From UBA7803 sp041686955 (GTDB taxonomy: Bacteria > Pseudomonadota > Gammaproteobacteria > Pseudomonadales > Azotimanducaceae): a DNA stretch of 56,489 nt. The notes under the pieces are model-generated. The model was not told the origin of the DNA and did no database searches. It was given only the letters and a program-made list of their open reading frames with translations. The stretch spans positions 1-56,489 of the forward strand of contig JAWLCV010000022.1 in assembly GCA_041686955.1 (NCBI GenBank), in the 5' to 3' direction. Positions 15,990-23,206 of this stretch are shown in pieces (the first letter of the stretch is position 1; each line of letters starts with the position of its first letter). Made by a program: the position numbers and the translations under genes.

Positions 15990-17128
15990 GCCGGCACCCG
16001 CAGGGTGAGCCGGGGAATGCGCCGCAGCACCAGATAGAAGATGCCCATGATGACCACGGCGGTGAAAACCCCGGGGAACGGGGGCAGCAGGCCGTTCTCT
16101 ACCGCCGAGGTGGTGATGCTGCTCAGGTTGAACACCAGGGCGTAGACCACGATGCCCACCGCGAAGCGCGCGTACGGCGACTGCTTCGGCCGCACCCGGC
16201 CCAGCTCGATGGCCATCAGCGAGACCATGAACGAGATCATCGGCATGGCGAGGCGCCATTGGAACTCCGCCACGTCCTTCCGGGCGGTGGCGCCGGCGAG
16301 CTCCAGGGTCGGCCGGGCACGGCGTTTCGACAAGGTGTCGCTGGGCGGGCGCTGGGCCTGGTACACCAGGCGCTGGAAGCGGGTGATGCGGTCCGGGGCG
16401 GCCGGTGTCACCGGAATCTGGGCGGCATCCCCGGCCACCTGGGCGCCGGCCGTGCCGGGGGCGACGGTCGAGGCTGCGCCGGCGGAGATCTGATAGCTGG
16501 TGCCGTCGATGAACGTCAGGGTCTGGCGGCGCCGCTCGTCGGTTTCGCTGATCTGTCCCTGACGGGCACGGAGCACCAGGGACTCGTCCTCGGACTCCAC
16601 CCGGGCGAAGACGCCGGTGAGATTGGGTGTGCGCCGGCTGATGTCCTCCGCCTGAATCACGAAGTCGGCGTCCCAGCGGTAGAAGCGCTGGGGCATCATC
16701 TGTCGGGAGGTCAGGTTGGCGGCCCGCTCGCTGATCTCGTAACGGAGCACGTAGGAGTAGGGGCGCCCGTAGATCGACAGCACGGCCACGCACAGGGCCA
16801 CCGCCAGAGCGAGCAGCCGCAGGGGGCGCGACAGCCGGTCCGGCGAGGCGCCGCTGGCGTACAGGGCGTACGGCTCTCCCTCCCGGTGCCAGGTGCAGGT
16901 GACCATCAGCAACGCTGCGAAGAACGCCGACGGCAGCAGCACCTCCAGCGCGGAGACGTCGTGGGCCACCACCAGGGCGAACACGTCCCGTGCCGGCAGA
17001 TTCCCCAGGGCTGCGGAGCGCAGAAGCTGCACGCTGGTGAACGCCGTGAACAGCAGCACCAGCAGGGCCAGCCCGGCCACGGTGGGGACCAGCACCTGGC
17101 GGATGATGTAGCGGTCGAGGGTCAGCAC
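15986..17128 (-). CDS. lptF: LPS export ABC transporter permease LptF
   Basis: A 380-residue permease with GTG start (VLTLDRYIIRQVLVPTVAGL) placed 1 nt after the upstream acyltransferase stop. It has the LptF layout: N-terminal membrane segments, a coupling region with ASGASPDRLSRPLR, a periplasmic domain (ISERAANLTSRQMMPQRFY to DRITRFQ) and a C-terminal membrane domain (EFQWRLAMPMISFMVSLMAIELGRVRPKQSPYARF). The conserved EFQWR is typical of LptF. The periplasmic domain contains a 30-residue Ala/Gly/Pro-rich insertion around SAGAASTVAPGTAGAQVAGD. It forms the LptB2FG complex with LptG. lptFG follows an LpxL-type acyltransferase here instead of the frequent pepA neighbourhood. Confidence 0.9.
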   Translation of the reverse strand: MLTLDRYIIRQVLVPTVAGLALLVLLFTAFTSVQLLRSAALGNLPARDVFALVVAHDVSALEVLLPSAFFAALLMVTCTWHREGEPYALYASGASPDRLSRPLRLLALAVALCVAVLSIYGRPYSYVLRYEISERAANLTSRQMMPQRFYRWDADFVIQAEDISRRTPNLTGVFARVESEDESLVLRARQGQISETDERRRQTLTFIDGTSYQISAGAASTVAPGTAGAQVAGDAAQIPVTPAAPDRITRFQRLVYQAQRPPSDTLSKRRARPTLELAGATARKDVAEFQWRLAMPMISFMVSLMAIELGRVRPKQSPYARFAVGIVVYALVFNLSSITTSAVENGLLPPFPGVFTAVVIMGIFYLVLRRIPRLTLRVPA

Positions 17129-17129
17129 C

Positions 17130-17948
17130 TCACGCGCCCTTGGGCCAGCGCCGCTTGGTGCACAGCCATTCGTCCGGACGCTCGCCGATCCAGGCCTCCA
17201 GGAGGGCGTTGAAATTCGCCATGAGGTCGATTGCGGCGCGCTTGCCCCGCTGCTCCGGGTCCGCCGCCAGGGGCTCGGCGAACTCCACCTGAAACCGCGC
17301 CGGCCCCAGGCGTTTCGCGCGCACGGGCACCATCGGGTAATCGAGCCGCGCGGCCATGCGCGCCGGGCTGATGGTGGTGGGCGCCGGCGCACCGAAGAGC
17401 GACAGAGGCACCCCGCTGTCCACCCGCACGTCGGGAAGCAGCCCCACGGAGCGGCCCTCGAGAAACTTGTGGGTGAGTCGCCGCAGGGCTTGCTGCTTGG
17501 GCACGTACTCGCCGCCGCCGCGGGTCCGGAAGCGCTGAATCATGCGGTCGATCATGGGATTGGCGTGGGGGCTGTAGATGATGACCAGGCCGTTGCCCTG
17601 GCGGCCGAGATAGTTCGCCAGCACTTCCCAGTTGGCCAGGTGGCCGGTCATGAACAGCACTGGGCGCGCATTCTCCAGCAGTGCGCGCACCGAGTCGGGC
17701 ATGCGAACCTCGATCTGCCGGTCGACGATTCTCTCCAGGTGGGGGTATTCGAACAGCACGGCCCCCAGATTCCGCCACACGCCGCGGGCCGTGCGCTCGA
17801 GCTCCGCGGGGCTGGCGTCGGGCAGCACCCGGTGGAGATTGCGCAGTACCTGGCGGTGCTTGCGCAGGTGCGGACCCAGCGCCCCCAGGACGGCGCTCCC
17901 CGTCCTGGACGCCAGCCGGCTCGGCAGCACCGACGCCAGCAGCCACAT
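17130..17948 (-). CDS. LpxL/HtrB-type lauroyl acyltransferase family protein
   Basis: At least 272 residues. The catalytic H-x4-D/E motif is seen as TGHLANWEVLANYLGRQG, followed by VIYSPHANPMIDRMIQRFR and LLPDVRVDSGVPLSLFG, matching the lysophospholipid/lipid A acyltransferase fold. The catalytic acid is Glu in HLANWE, as is usual in LpxL/LpxM. The ATG at 17948 cuts into what looks like conserved N-terminal sequence: the frame continues upstream as LRDYATALPAGLMWLL with no ATG/GTG, while a GAGGAG ribosome-binding-like site lies further up at about 18003-18012. A non-standard start is therefore possible. A minus-strand TATAAT at 18066-18071 could be its promoter. Linked to lptFG, so lipid A maturation is likely. 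Confidence 0.85.
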   Translation of the reverse strand: MWLLASVLPSRLASRTGSAVLGALGPHLRKHRQVLRNLHRVLPDASPAELERTARGVWRNLGAVLFEYPHLERIVDRQIEVRMPDSVRALLENARPVLFMTGHLANWEVLANYLGRQGNGLVIIYSPHANPMIDRMIQRFRTRGGGEYVPKQQALRRLTHKFLEGRSVGLLPDVRVDSGVPLSLFGAPAPTTISPARMAARLDYPMVPVRAKRLGPARFQVEFAEPLAADPEQRGKRAAIDLMANFNALLEAWIGERPDEWLCTKRRWPKGA

Positions 17949-18072
17949 CAGGCCGGCGGGCAGGGCGGTGGCGTAGTCGCGTAGCTGGCGAACGATGGCG
18001 GACTCCTCGGCGGTAACCCCGGCCGGACCGGGACGGTCGGGGGCGCTCGGTTTCGAGCGCCGTCGATTATAG

Positions 18073-19047
18073 TCATTGGGCCGGGCCCTGCACCCGTCGG
18101 CGCGGGTAGAGGGTGAGGGTGGCGACGCGGCCGTCCGCTTCGTCGGCGATCAGGACGTCGCCGCCCGGAGTGACGGAGAGCCCTTCCGCCTGCCGATGAT
18201 AGCGGCGGGCCAGGCGCCGCCAGCCGAGCAGCCTGCCCTCCGGGGCGATTTCCAGAATCACCCGTTCCTTGCCGGCGAGCACCAGGAGCCGCTGCCGGTT
18301 GGGAATCCAGGTCAGGCCCGAGGGCCGCAGGCGCGCAAGGCCGAGCGCCGCCAGTACGGGCGTCACGTCGACCGTGACCGCAACGGGTGCTTTCGCGGTC
18401 TCCCCGGCCGGCGCCAGGCGGTAGAGCAGGATGGTGCCGGGGAGCGGCGCCCGGGGGTACTTGCAGGCGACGAACAATGCCGCCCCGGCGGCGGTCATGC
18501 CCTCGAAGTTGCAGCGGTCCTCCAGGCCCGTGGCCACGGGCTCCAGCGGCCCGATCAGCGTTGCTGCTCCGTCCCGGTTCAGGCCTGCCCGGAACAGGCG
18601 ACCGGGGCTCGCCAGCAGGTAGACCGTGTCACCGTGCACCGTGACGGCCTCGAAATCGCCCTCCCTGGGGCGGGCACCGCCTTCCTGCTGCCCGCCGAGC
18701 AGTTCCGGGGTCGGCTCGCCGGGGTAGCCGAGCACCCACAGGGTGGAATCGTTGTCGTGGTGGGCCAGCACCCGGCGGTGGTCCAGCACGGCGAGCCCGG
18801 AGACCTCCCGAAGGCTCCGCGGCAGGGGCCACCGATGGGCAGGCTCGTTCCATCGGTAGGCGGAGAGCTCCGTTGCCGCCGCCAGATCCGCACCCGTGGG
18901 AAGCTGCAGGGAGCATCCGGCGAGCGCATGAGCCAGCACGAGCCAGACCGGGCGCCACCATCCCCGGTGTACCCGGCCCGGCAAGCCGACGTAAGCTAAC
19001 GGTTTCAGTGGGCCTCCAGCGCTTTCCAGGTATGACTTCAGTTTCAT
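18073..19047 (-). CDS. SdiA-regulated-like beta-propeller lipoprotein
   Basis: A 324-residue protein. A hydrophobic stretch PVWLVLAHALAGCSLQL ends in a lipobox (LAGC, Cys about residue 45), indicating an outer-membrane or periplasmic lipoprotein. The mature part carries repeated beta-propeller blades: EVSGLAVLDHRRVLAHHDND, EGDFEAVTVHGDTVYLLAS, NFEGMTAAGAALFVACK, RPSGLTWIPNRQRLLVLAGK and QAEGLSVTPGGDVLIADE. This x-EG/SG-x-T pattern is typical of SdiA-regulated or esterase-like phytase domains; the ligand is unknown. The ATG at 19047 overlaps the ATG of the divergent flavoenzyme in a shared CATG, and it gives an unusually long N-region before the signal, so the true start may lie further inside. 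Confidence 0.7.
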   Translation of the reverse strand: MKLKSYLESAGGPLKPLAYVGLPGRVHRGWWRPVWLVLAHALAGCSLQLPTGADLAAATELSAYRWNEPAHRWPLPRSLREVSGLAVLDHRRVLAHHDNDSTLWVLGYPGEPTPELLGGQQEGGARPREGDFEAVTVHGDTVYLLASPGRLFRAGLNRDGAATLIGPLEPVATGLEDRCNFEGMTAAGAALFVACKYPRAPLPGTILLYRLAPAGETAKAPVAVTVDVTPVLAALGLARLRPSGLTWIPNRQRLLVLAGKERVILEIAPEGRLLGWRRLARRYHRQAEGLSVTPGGDVLIADEADGRVATLTLYPRRRVQGPAQ

Positions 19048-20356
19048 GAGGCAGCCGTTTCCCGATTATCGCCAATCCTGCGGCTGGCAGGCTCTGTTGA
19101 TCCGCCGCTGTCCGGAGCCGGCGCTCCGGGACCACGTGGATTGCGACCTGGCCGTGGTGGGTGCCGGCTACACCGGGCTCGCCGCGGCGCGGAGCTGGGC
19201 CGAGGCGAGGCCCGACGACCGGGTGGTGGTGCTCGAGGCGAGCGTGGTGGGTGAGGGCAGCCCCGGTCGCAACTCCGGCTTCCTCCTGGAGATCGCTCTG
19301 GCGGACGATGCGGACCCCTCGGCGGTGCAGCGCATGAAACGCTGCAACGCGCTGCTCGGCGACACCGTGAAGCAACTCCGCGCCCTGGTGCGCCGTCACC
19401 GCATTCCCTGTCAGCTCGCCCGCACCGGCACCTACCGGGGCGCCGCCACCGCGCGCGGTGTGCGTTATCTGGAGCGTTACCGGGCGTTTCTGGAAGCCGC
19501 CGGCCTCCCCTACCAGCGGCTGGGGGTAGACGCGCTCGAGGCGCGCATCGGCACCCGGTACTACCGCTACGGCCTCTACTCGCCGGACTGCTCCCTGGTG
19601 CAGCCGGCGGCGCTGATTCGCGGGCTGGCGGACCACCTGCCCGGCAACGTGACGCTCCACGAGGAAACGCCGGCCCTGCTGGTGGAGCGGCACGGCGCCG
19701 GGTGGCTGGTGGAGACCCCCGGGGGATGTGTGCGGGCGCGGCAGCTGGTGCTGGCCAACAACGCCTTCGCCCGGGAGCTCGCCGGCCCCCTGCGCGGGCG
19801 GCTGGCCCCGCGCCTGACCGTCATGTACACCTACGCCGCCCTCACGGAACCGCTCTCCGAAGCGGCTCGAGCCGCTCTCGGCGGGGAGCGCGCGTGGGGG
19901 CTGCTGCCCGCCCATCGGCTGGGTACTACCTTGCGCCGCACCGCCGACCACCGACTGCTGGTGCGCTCCTTCTACGGCTACGAGGCAGAGGAGGACAACG
20001 GCGCGGTAGCAGAGCGGCTGCGCGCGTGCCTGGCGCGACGCTTCCCGAATCTCGATCCGGCCCAGACGCCGTTCGCCCACGTGTGGGGCGGCGCCACGGG
20101 GCTCACCTACAACGGCGCGCCGGTCTGGGGCGAGCTGGCCCCCGGGCTGTGGGTTTCCGCCGGCTGCAACGGCGGCGGCGTGGTGAAGGGCACCCTGTTC
20201 GGCAACCTGTTGGCGCAGAAGGCGCTGGGCCGTGACGTGCCGGACGTCGAGGCGCTGTTCGGCAGCGCCAGCCGCATGCCGCCGGAGCCGCTGCGCCGGC
20301 TCGGGTTCGCCGTGGTCTCGTCGGTGGAACGGCGGGCGGCGGGTCTGGAGACCTGA
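19046..20356 (+). CDS. FAD-dependent oxidoreductase, PuuB-like (gamma-glutamylputrescine oxidase family)
   Basis: A 436-residue flavoprotein of the D-amino-acid-oxidase fold. The FAD-binding motif DLAVVGAGYTGLAAARSWAE (about residues 34-53) is followed by VVVLEASVVGEGSPGRNSGFLLE, in which GRNSGF is characteristic of PuuB/OrdL-type amine oxidases. The C-terminal GLWVSAGCNGGGVVKGTLFGNLLA completes the FAD site. It oxidatively deaminates an amine; the PuuD-like and SpdH-like genes elsewhere in the window make polyamine metabolism a fair guess. Its stop overlaps the antiporter ATG (TGATG), so the two are co-translated. The start shares a CATG with the divergent lipoprotein gene. Confidence 0.82.
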   Translation: MRQPFPDYRQSCGWQALLIRRCPEPALRDHVDCDLAVVGAGYTGLAAARSWAEARPDDRVVVLEASVVGEGSPGRNSGFLLEIALADDADPSAVQRMKRCNALLGDTVKQLRALVRRHRIPCQLARTGTYRGAATARGVRYLERYRAFLEAAGLPYQRLGVDALEARIGTRYYRYGLYSPDCSLVQPAALIRGLADHLPGNVTLHEETPALLVERHGAGWLVETPGGCVRARQLVLANNAFARELAGPLRGRLAPRLTVMYTYAALTEPLSEAARAALGGERAWGLLPAHRLGTTLRRTADHRLLVRSFYGYEAEEDNGAVAERLRACLARRFPNLDPAQTPFAHVWGGATGLTYNGAPVWGELAPGLWVSAGCNGGGVVKGTLFGNLLAQKALGRDVPDVEALFGSASRMPPEPLRRLGFAVVSSVERRAAGLET

Positions 20357-21771
20357 TGGAGGCCGCCGCTTCGGCCCACCTCGGCGCGCTGTCGCTTCTA
20401 CCCGCCGGCATCGCCATCGTCCTGGCCTTCGTCACCCGGAACACCGTGTTCTCGCTCGCGGTGGCGTGCCTGGTGGGGGTGGTGGCCATGGGGCGCGGAC
20501 TGCTGGGATTCCCCGAGCTGCTGAAGAACGCGCTGGGAACGACCAGCTTCTCCTGGATTCTGCTGCTGGAGCTGTTCATCGGCACCCTCATTGCGTTCTT
20601 CCAGCGCACCGGGGCCATCCGCAACTTCGCCGCCTGGGTGGAACGGCGCCGCCTCAGCCGGGTGCGGGTACAACTGCTGGCCTGGCTCATGGGGATGTTC
20701 GTGTTCTTCAGCGACTACTTCAGCCCGCTGTTCGTGGGCGCCACCATGCGGACCCTGACGGATCGGCTCCGGGTGTCGCGGGAGAAGCTCGCCTACATCG
20801 CGGATTCCACGTCCGCGCCGGTGAGCGTGCTGGTGCCGATCACCGGCTGGGCGGTGTTCATCGCCGGCCTGCTGGTAGGCCTGGGACCGGTGCAGGACCC
20901 CCACGCGGCCATGATCGCCTTCGCCCGCTCCGTGCCGTACAACTTCTACGCCTGGCTCGCCGTGCTGGCGGTGGGCGCGTTCTGCGCCGGCTTGCTGCCC
21001 GAGTTCGGACCCATGGCCCGGGCCGAGGCGCGAGCCCGGAACGAGGGCAAGGTTCTGCGGGACGGCGCCGAGCCGCTCATGGGCGAGGAGCTCACGGACA
21101 TCGAGCCTTACCGGGGCGCGGACGGGCACCTGTTCTGGAATTTCTTTCTGCCGGTGCTGGTGGTGATCGGCATTGCCGTCGGCACCTTCGTGGTTACCCG
21201 TTCGGCGCTCACCATGGAGGCGTTTCTGGGCGCGGTGGTGGTGGCCGGCGCCGTCATGCGCCTGCAGGGCATTCCGTTGCCCGACATCATGCGCACTGCC
21301 ATGGCCGGCATGAAGGGGGTGATGCCGGCGGTGGTCATACTGGCGTTCGCCTACGCGCTGAACGACCTGTCCCGGGCCATGGGTACCGCCGCCTATCTGG
21401 TGGAAGCCACCGAAGGTTGGTTGACCCCGGCCCTGCTGCCGGCGCTGACTTTTCTGATCGCCGGCGTGATCGCCTTCTCCACGGGCACGTCCTGGGGCAC
21501 TTTCGCCATCATGATGCCGCTGGCGGTGCCGCTCGCGCTGGGGTTCAGCGGCGGCGAGCTGTCGAGCCTCGGCTACGCCACCATCGCGGCCGTGGCCGGC
21601 GGAGGAGTCTTCGGCGATCACTGCTCGCCTCTCTCCGACACCACCATCCTCGCCTCCACCGGAGCGGCCGCCGACCACATCGACCACGTGAAGACCCAGA
21701 TCCCTTACGCGCTGGCGGTGGCGGCGGTTTCCCTGCTGCTGTATCTCGCGCTGGGCCTCGCATCCGGTTGA
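20356..21771 (+). CDS. NhaC-family Na+/H+ antiporter-like transporter
   Basis: A 471-residue integral membrane protein with about 11-12 predicted segments. Conserved stretches include FFSDYFSPLFVGATMRTLTDRLRVSREKLAYIADSTSAPVSVLVPITGWAVFI in the first half and FSTGTSWGTFAIMMPLAVPLA with GGGVFGDHCSPLSDTTILASTGA in the second. The GDHCSPLSDTT motif is diagnostic of NhaC/YfkN-type transporters. Members exchange Na+ and H+ or couple ions to organic solutes such as malate/lactate or amino acids. Translational coupling to a PuuB-like amine oxidase suggests it may import that enzyme's substrate; this is inference. The start overlaps the previous stop by one base. Confidence 0.87.
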   Translation: MEAAASAHLGALSLLPAGIAIVLAFVTRNTVFSLAVACLVGVVAMGRGLLGFPELLKNALGTTSFSWILLLELFIGTLIAFFQRTGAIRNFAAWVERRRLSRVRVQLLAWLMGMFVFFSDYFSPLFVGATMRTLTDRLRVSREKLAYIADSTSAPVSVLVPITGWAVFIAGLLVGLGPVQDPHAAMIAFARSVPYNFYAWLAVLAVGAFCAGLLPEFGPMARAEARARNEGKVLRDGAEPLMGEELTDIEPYRGADGHLFWNFFLPVLVVIGIAVGTFVVTRSALTMEAFLGAVVVAGAVMRLQGIPLPDIMRTAMAGMKGVMPAVVILAFAYALNDLSRAMGTAAYLVEATEGWLTPALLPALTFLIAGVIAFSTGTSWGTFAIMMPLAVPLALGFSGGELSSLGYATIAAVAGGGVFGDHCSPLSDTTILASTGAAADHIDHVKTQIPYALAVAAVSLLLYLALGLASG

Positions 21772-21772
21772 G

Positions 21773-21928
21773 GTGTCGGCCGTGTTGTTGCTCTACCCCG
21801 TGTGGCGCGCCGGCAACTGGCCGCGGTGGCGGCGCATCCGCCATACTGGTGTGGTGCTTGCCGCTGCCGCCACTGTGCTGGTGCTGCACGAGTTCAACGC
21901 AATCGGGTTCAACTACCTGCCGAGCTGA
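21773..21928 (+). pseudogene. Possible remnant of a membrane-anchored serine hydrolase (C-terminal segment)
   Basis: A 51-codon frame starting with GTG just after the antiporter stop: LLLYPVWRAGNWPRWRRI, a hydrophobic helix, then HEFNAIGFNYLPS. The pattern W-R...W-R-R-x-R/H-T..-helix-N-x-x-G-F resembles the extreme C-terminus of beta-lactamase-family serine hydrolases that carry C-terminal membrane helices. No catalytic domain precedes it, so it is either a degraded remnant or a tiny membrane protein. It ends 8 nt before the cytochrome b561 start. Confidence 0.35.
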
Positions 21929-21936
21929 CGCCGATC

Positions 21937-22596
21937 ATGAGCGAAACGACGGACAACGGCGCCGTGACGCCGCCCCGCACCCTGGTCTGGGACTGGCCGC
22001 TTCGACTGTGGCACTGGGCCTTCGCGCTTTGCGTCGGCGGGTCCCTGGGGACCGGTCTCGCCGACGACATCGCGCTCATGGACTGGCATCTCCGGCTCGG
22101 GTATGCGGCGCTCGCCCTGCTGCTGTTCCGGCTGGGCTGGGGGATCTGGGGCGGGCGCTATGCGCGCTTCGCCACCTTCCGCACCTCGCCGGCACGGTTC
22201 CTGGCGCATTTTCGCGGCGAACGAACAGCGCCGCGCACGGCTCCGGGGGCGGCACTCGCGGCGCTGCTCGTCATCGCGGTGGCCGTGCAGGCGGCCACGG
22301 GGCTCTACACCACGGACGACATCTTCACCGAAGGACCGCTGGTGCGGCACGCCTCGGGCGACACGGTGGCGCTCATGTCGTTCATCCACCGGCGGGCGTT
22401 CTTGGTGGTGCTGGCACTGGTGGGCGTGCACCTGCTCGCCCAGGTGGTCTACGCGGTGCTGCGGGACCCGACGCCCCTGGGCATGTTCACCGGGCGCAAA
22501 CCGGTGCGGCTTCCGGCCGCGGCCAATCTGTGGATTCGTGCCTTGCTGACCGCGGCGGCGGCCGCCGCCGCGGTATGGTGGGCCCTGCTGGGCTGA
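21937..22596 (+). CDS. Cytochrome b561-domain protein
   Basis: A 219-residue four-helix membrane cytochrome starting MSETTDNGAVTPP. WDWPLRLWHWAFALCVGGSLGTG holds the first haem-ligand His in helix 1; MDWHLRLGYAALALLLFRLGWGIWGGRYARF includes the conserved second His and RLGWG-GGRYARF signature; FIHRRAFLVVLALVGVHLLAQVVY carries the distal His pair. The C-terminal segment is GMFTGRKPVRLPA followed by a last helix. These di-haem b561 proteins transfer electrons between quinones and periplasmic c-type cytochromes. A cytochrome c' gene lies 24 nt away in convergent orientation; b561 and cytochrome c' are commonly partnered. Confidence 0.88.
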   Translation: MSETTDNGAVTPPRTLVWDWPLRLWHWAFALCVGGSLGTGLADDIALMDWHLRLGYAALALLLFRLGWGIWGGRYARFATFRTSPARFLAHFRGERTAPRTAPGAALAALLVIAVAVQAATGLYTTDDIFTEGPLVRHASGDTVALMSFIHRRAFLVVLALVGVHLLAQVVYAVLRDPTPLGMFTGRKPVRLPAAANLWIRALLTAAAAAAAVWWALLG

Positions 22597-22620
22597 AGAG
22601 CTAGGCTGCGGTCCCGTCGC

Positions 22621-23064
22621 TCACTCGGACCGGTAGTCGTCGTGGCACGCCTTGCAGGACTGACCCAGGTTCTGAAACGCCGGCATCACGCCGTCTTGCG
22701 CGCTCACGGCGGAGGCGAAATCTCGAGCGGCGCCCTGGAACGCCTTCAGCCGTGACTGGAAATCCTCGGGGTCCTCCCAGATGGCCGGCAAGGCGTCGCC
22801 CCCTTGCGAGCCTTCCGGGAACAGCAGCGGCGCGATCTCCGACAGGTCTGCCAGCGCAGAGGCGTGCAGGCCGAGATGCGCCTGGTGCGGAACCTTCTGG
22901 CGGAGAATGTCCACCGCCGATTGCATGTGGCCGCCGATGGCTTCCATGACGTGGTGACGGTACTCGGCGTCGCCTTCGGAGGCGGCGGCGGGCACGCCCG
23001 CCAGCATCAGCGCCAGCAACGCGTGGCGCCATGCACGGCGCCATGGCAGGAACTCGTTGTTCAT
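22621..23064 (-). CDS. Cytochrome c' (class II c-type cytochrome)
   Basis: A 147-residue protein with a signal peptide (ALLALMLAGVPAAA). The mature domain is a four-helix bundle beginning YRHHVMEAIGGHMQSAVDILRQKV and ending in the class II haem-binding motif CKACHDDYRSE at the very C-terminus. No axial Met is expected at the N-terminal helix except the HMQS region. Cytochromes c' are periplasmic; they bind NO or CO or pass electrons from b561. It is divergent from the ZnuD-like receptor gene, with a Zur-type palindrome about 95 nt upstream of its ATG, so zinc control of this gene is possible but less likely given the distance. Confidence 0.88.
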   Translation of the reverse strand: MNNEFLPWRRAWRHALLALMLAGVPAAASEGDAEYRHHVMEAIGGHMQSAVDILRQKVPHQAHLGLHASALADLSEIAPLLFPEGSQGGDALPAIWEDPEDFQSRLKAFQGAARDFASAVSAQDGVMPAFQNLGQSCKACHDDYRSE

Positions 23065-23158
23065 CTTGTCTCCTTGTGCTCACTTCCGACCGTTCGGGCC
23101 GGCCACGACCATAGGCCAGTCCGTGCCCGGCGGCAACGCCCGTCTCGACAATGCCGGT

Positions 23159-23177
23159 GATGTTACGTTATAACATC
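23159..23177. promoter_or_regulatory. Zur box upstream of the ZnuD-like receptor
   Basis: GATGTTACGTTATAACATC is a perfect inverted repeat with 7-bp arms (GATGTTA/TAACATC) around five bases. It matches the proteobacterial Zur consensus (RNNATGTTATANTATAACATNNY) except for the central bases. Its centre lies 39 nt upstream of the receptor GTG. Zinc-loaded Zur bound here would repress the receptor and the downstream MerC-type gene. Confidence 0.85.
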
Positions 23178-23206
23178 CTCATCATCGAACCGGACGGAGA
23201 CACGGG

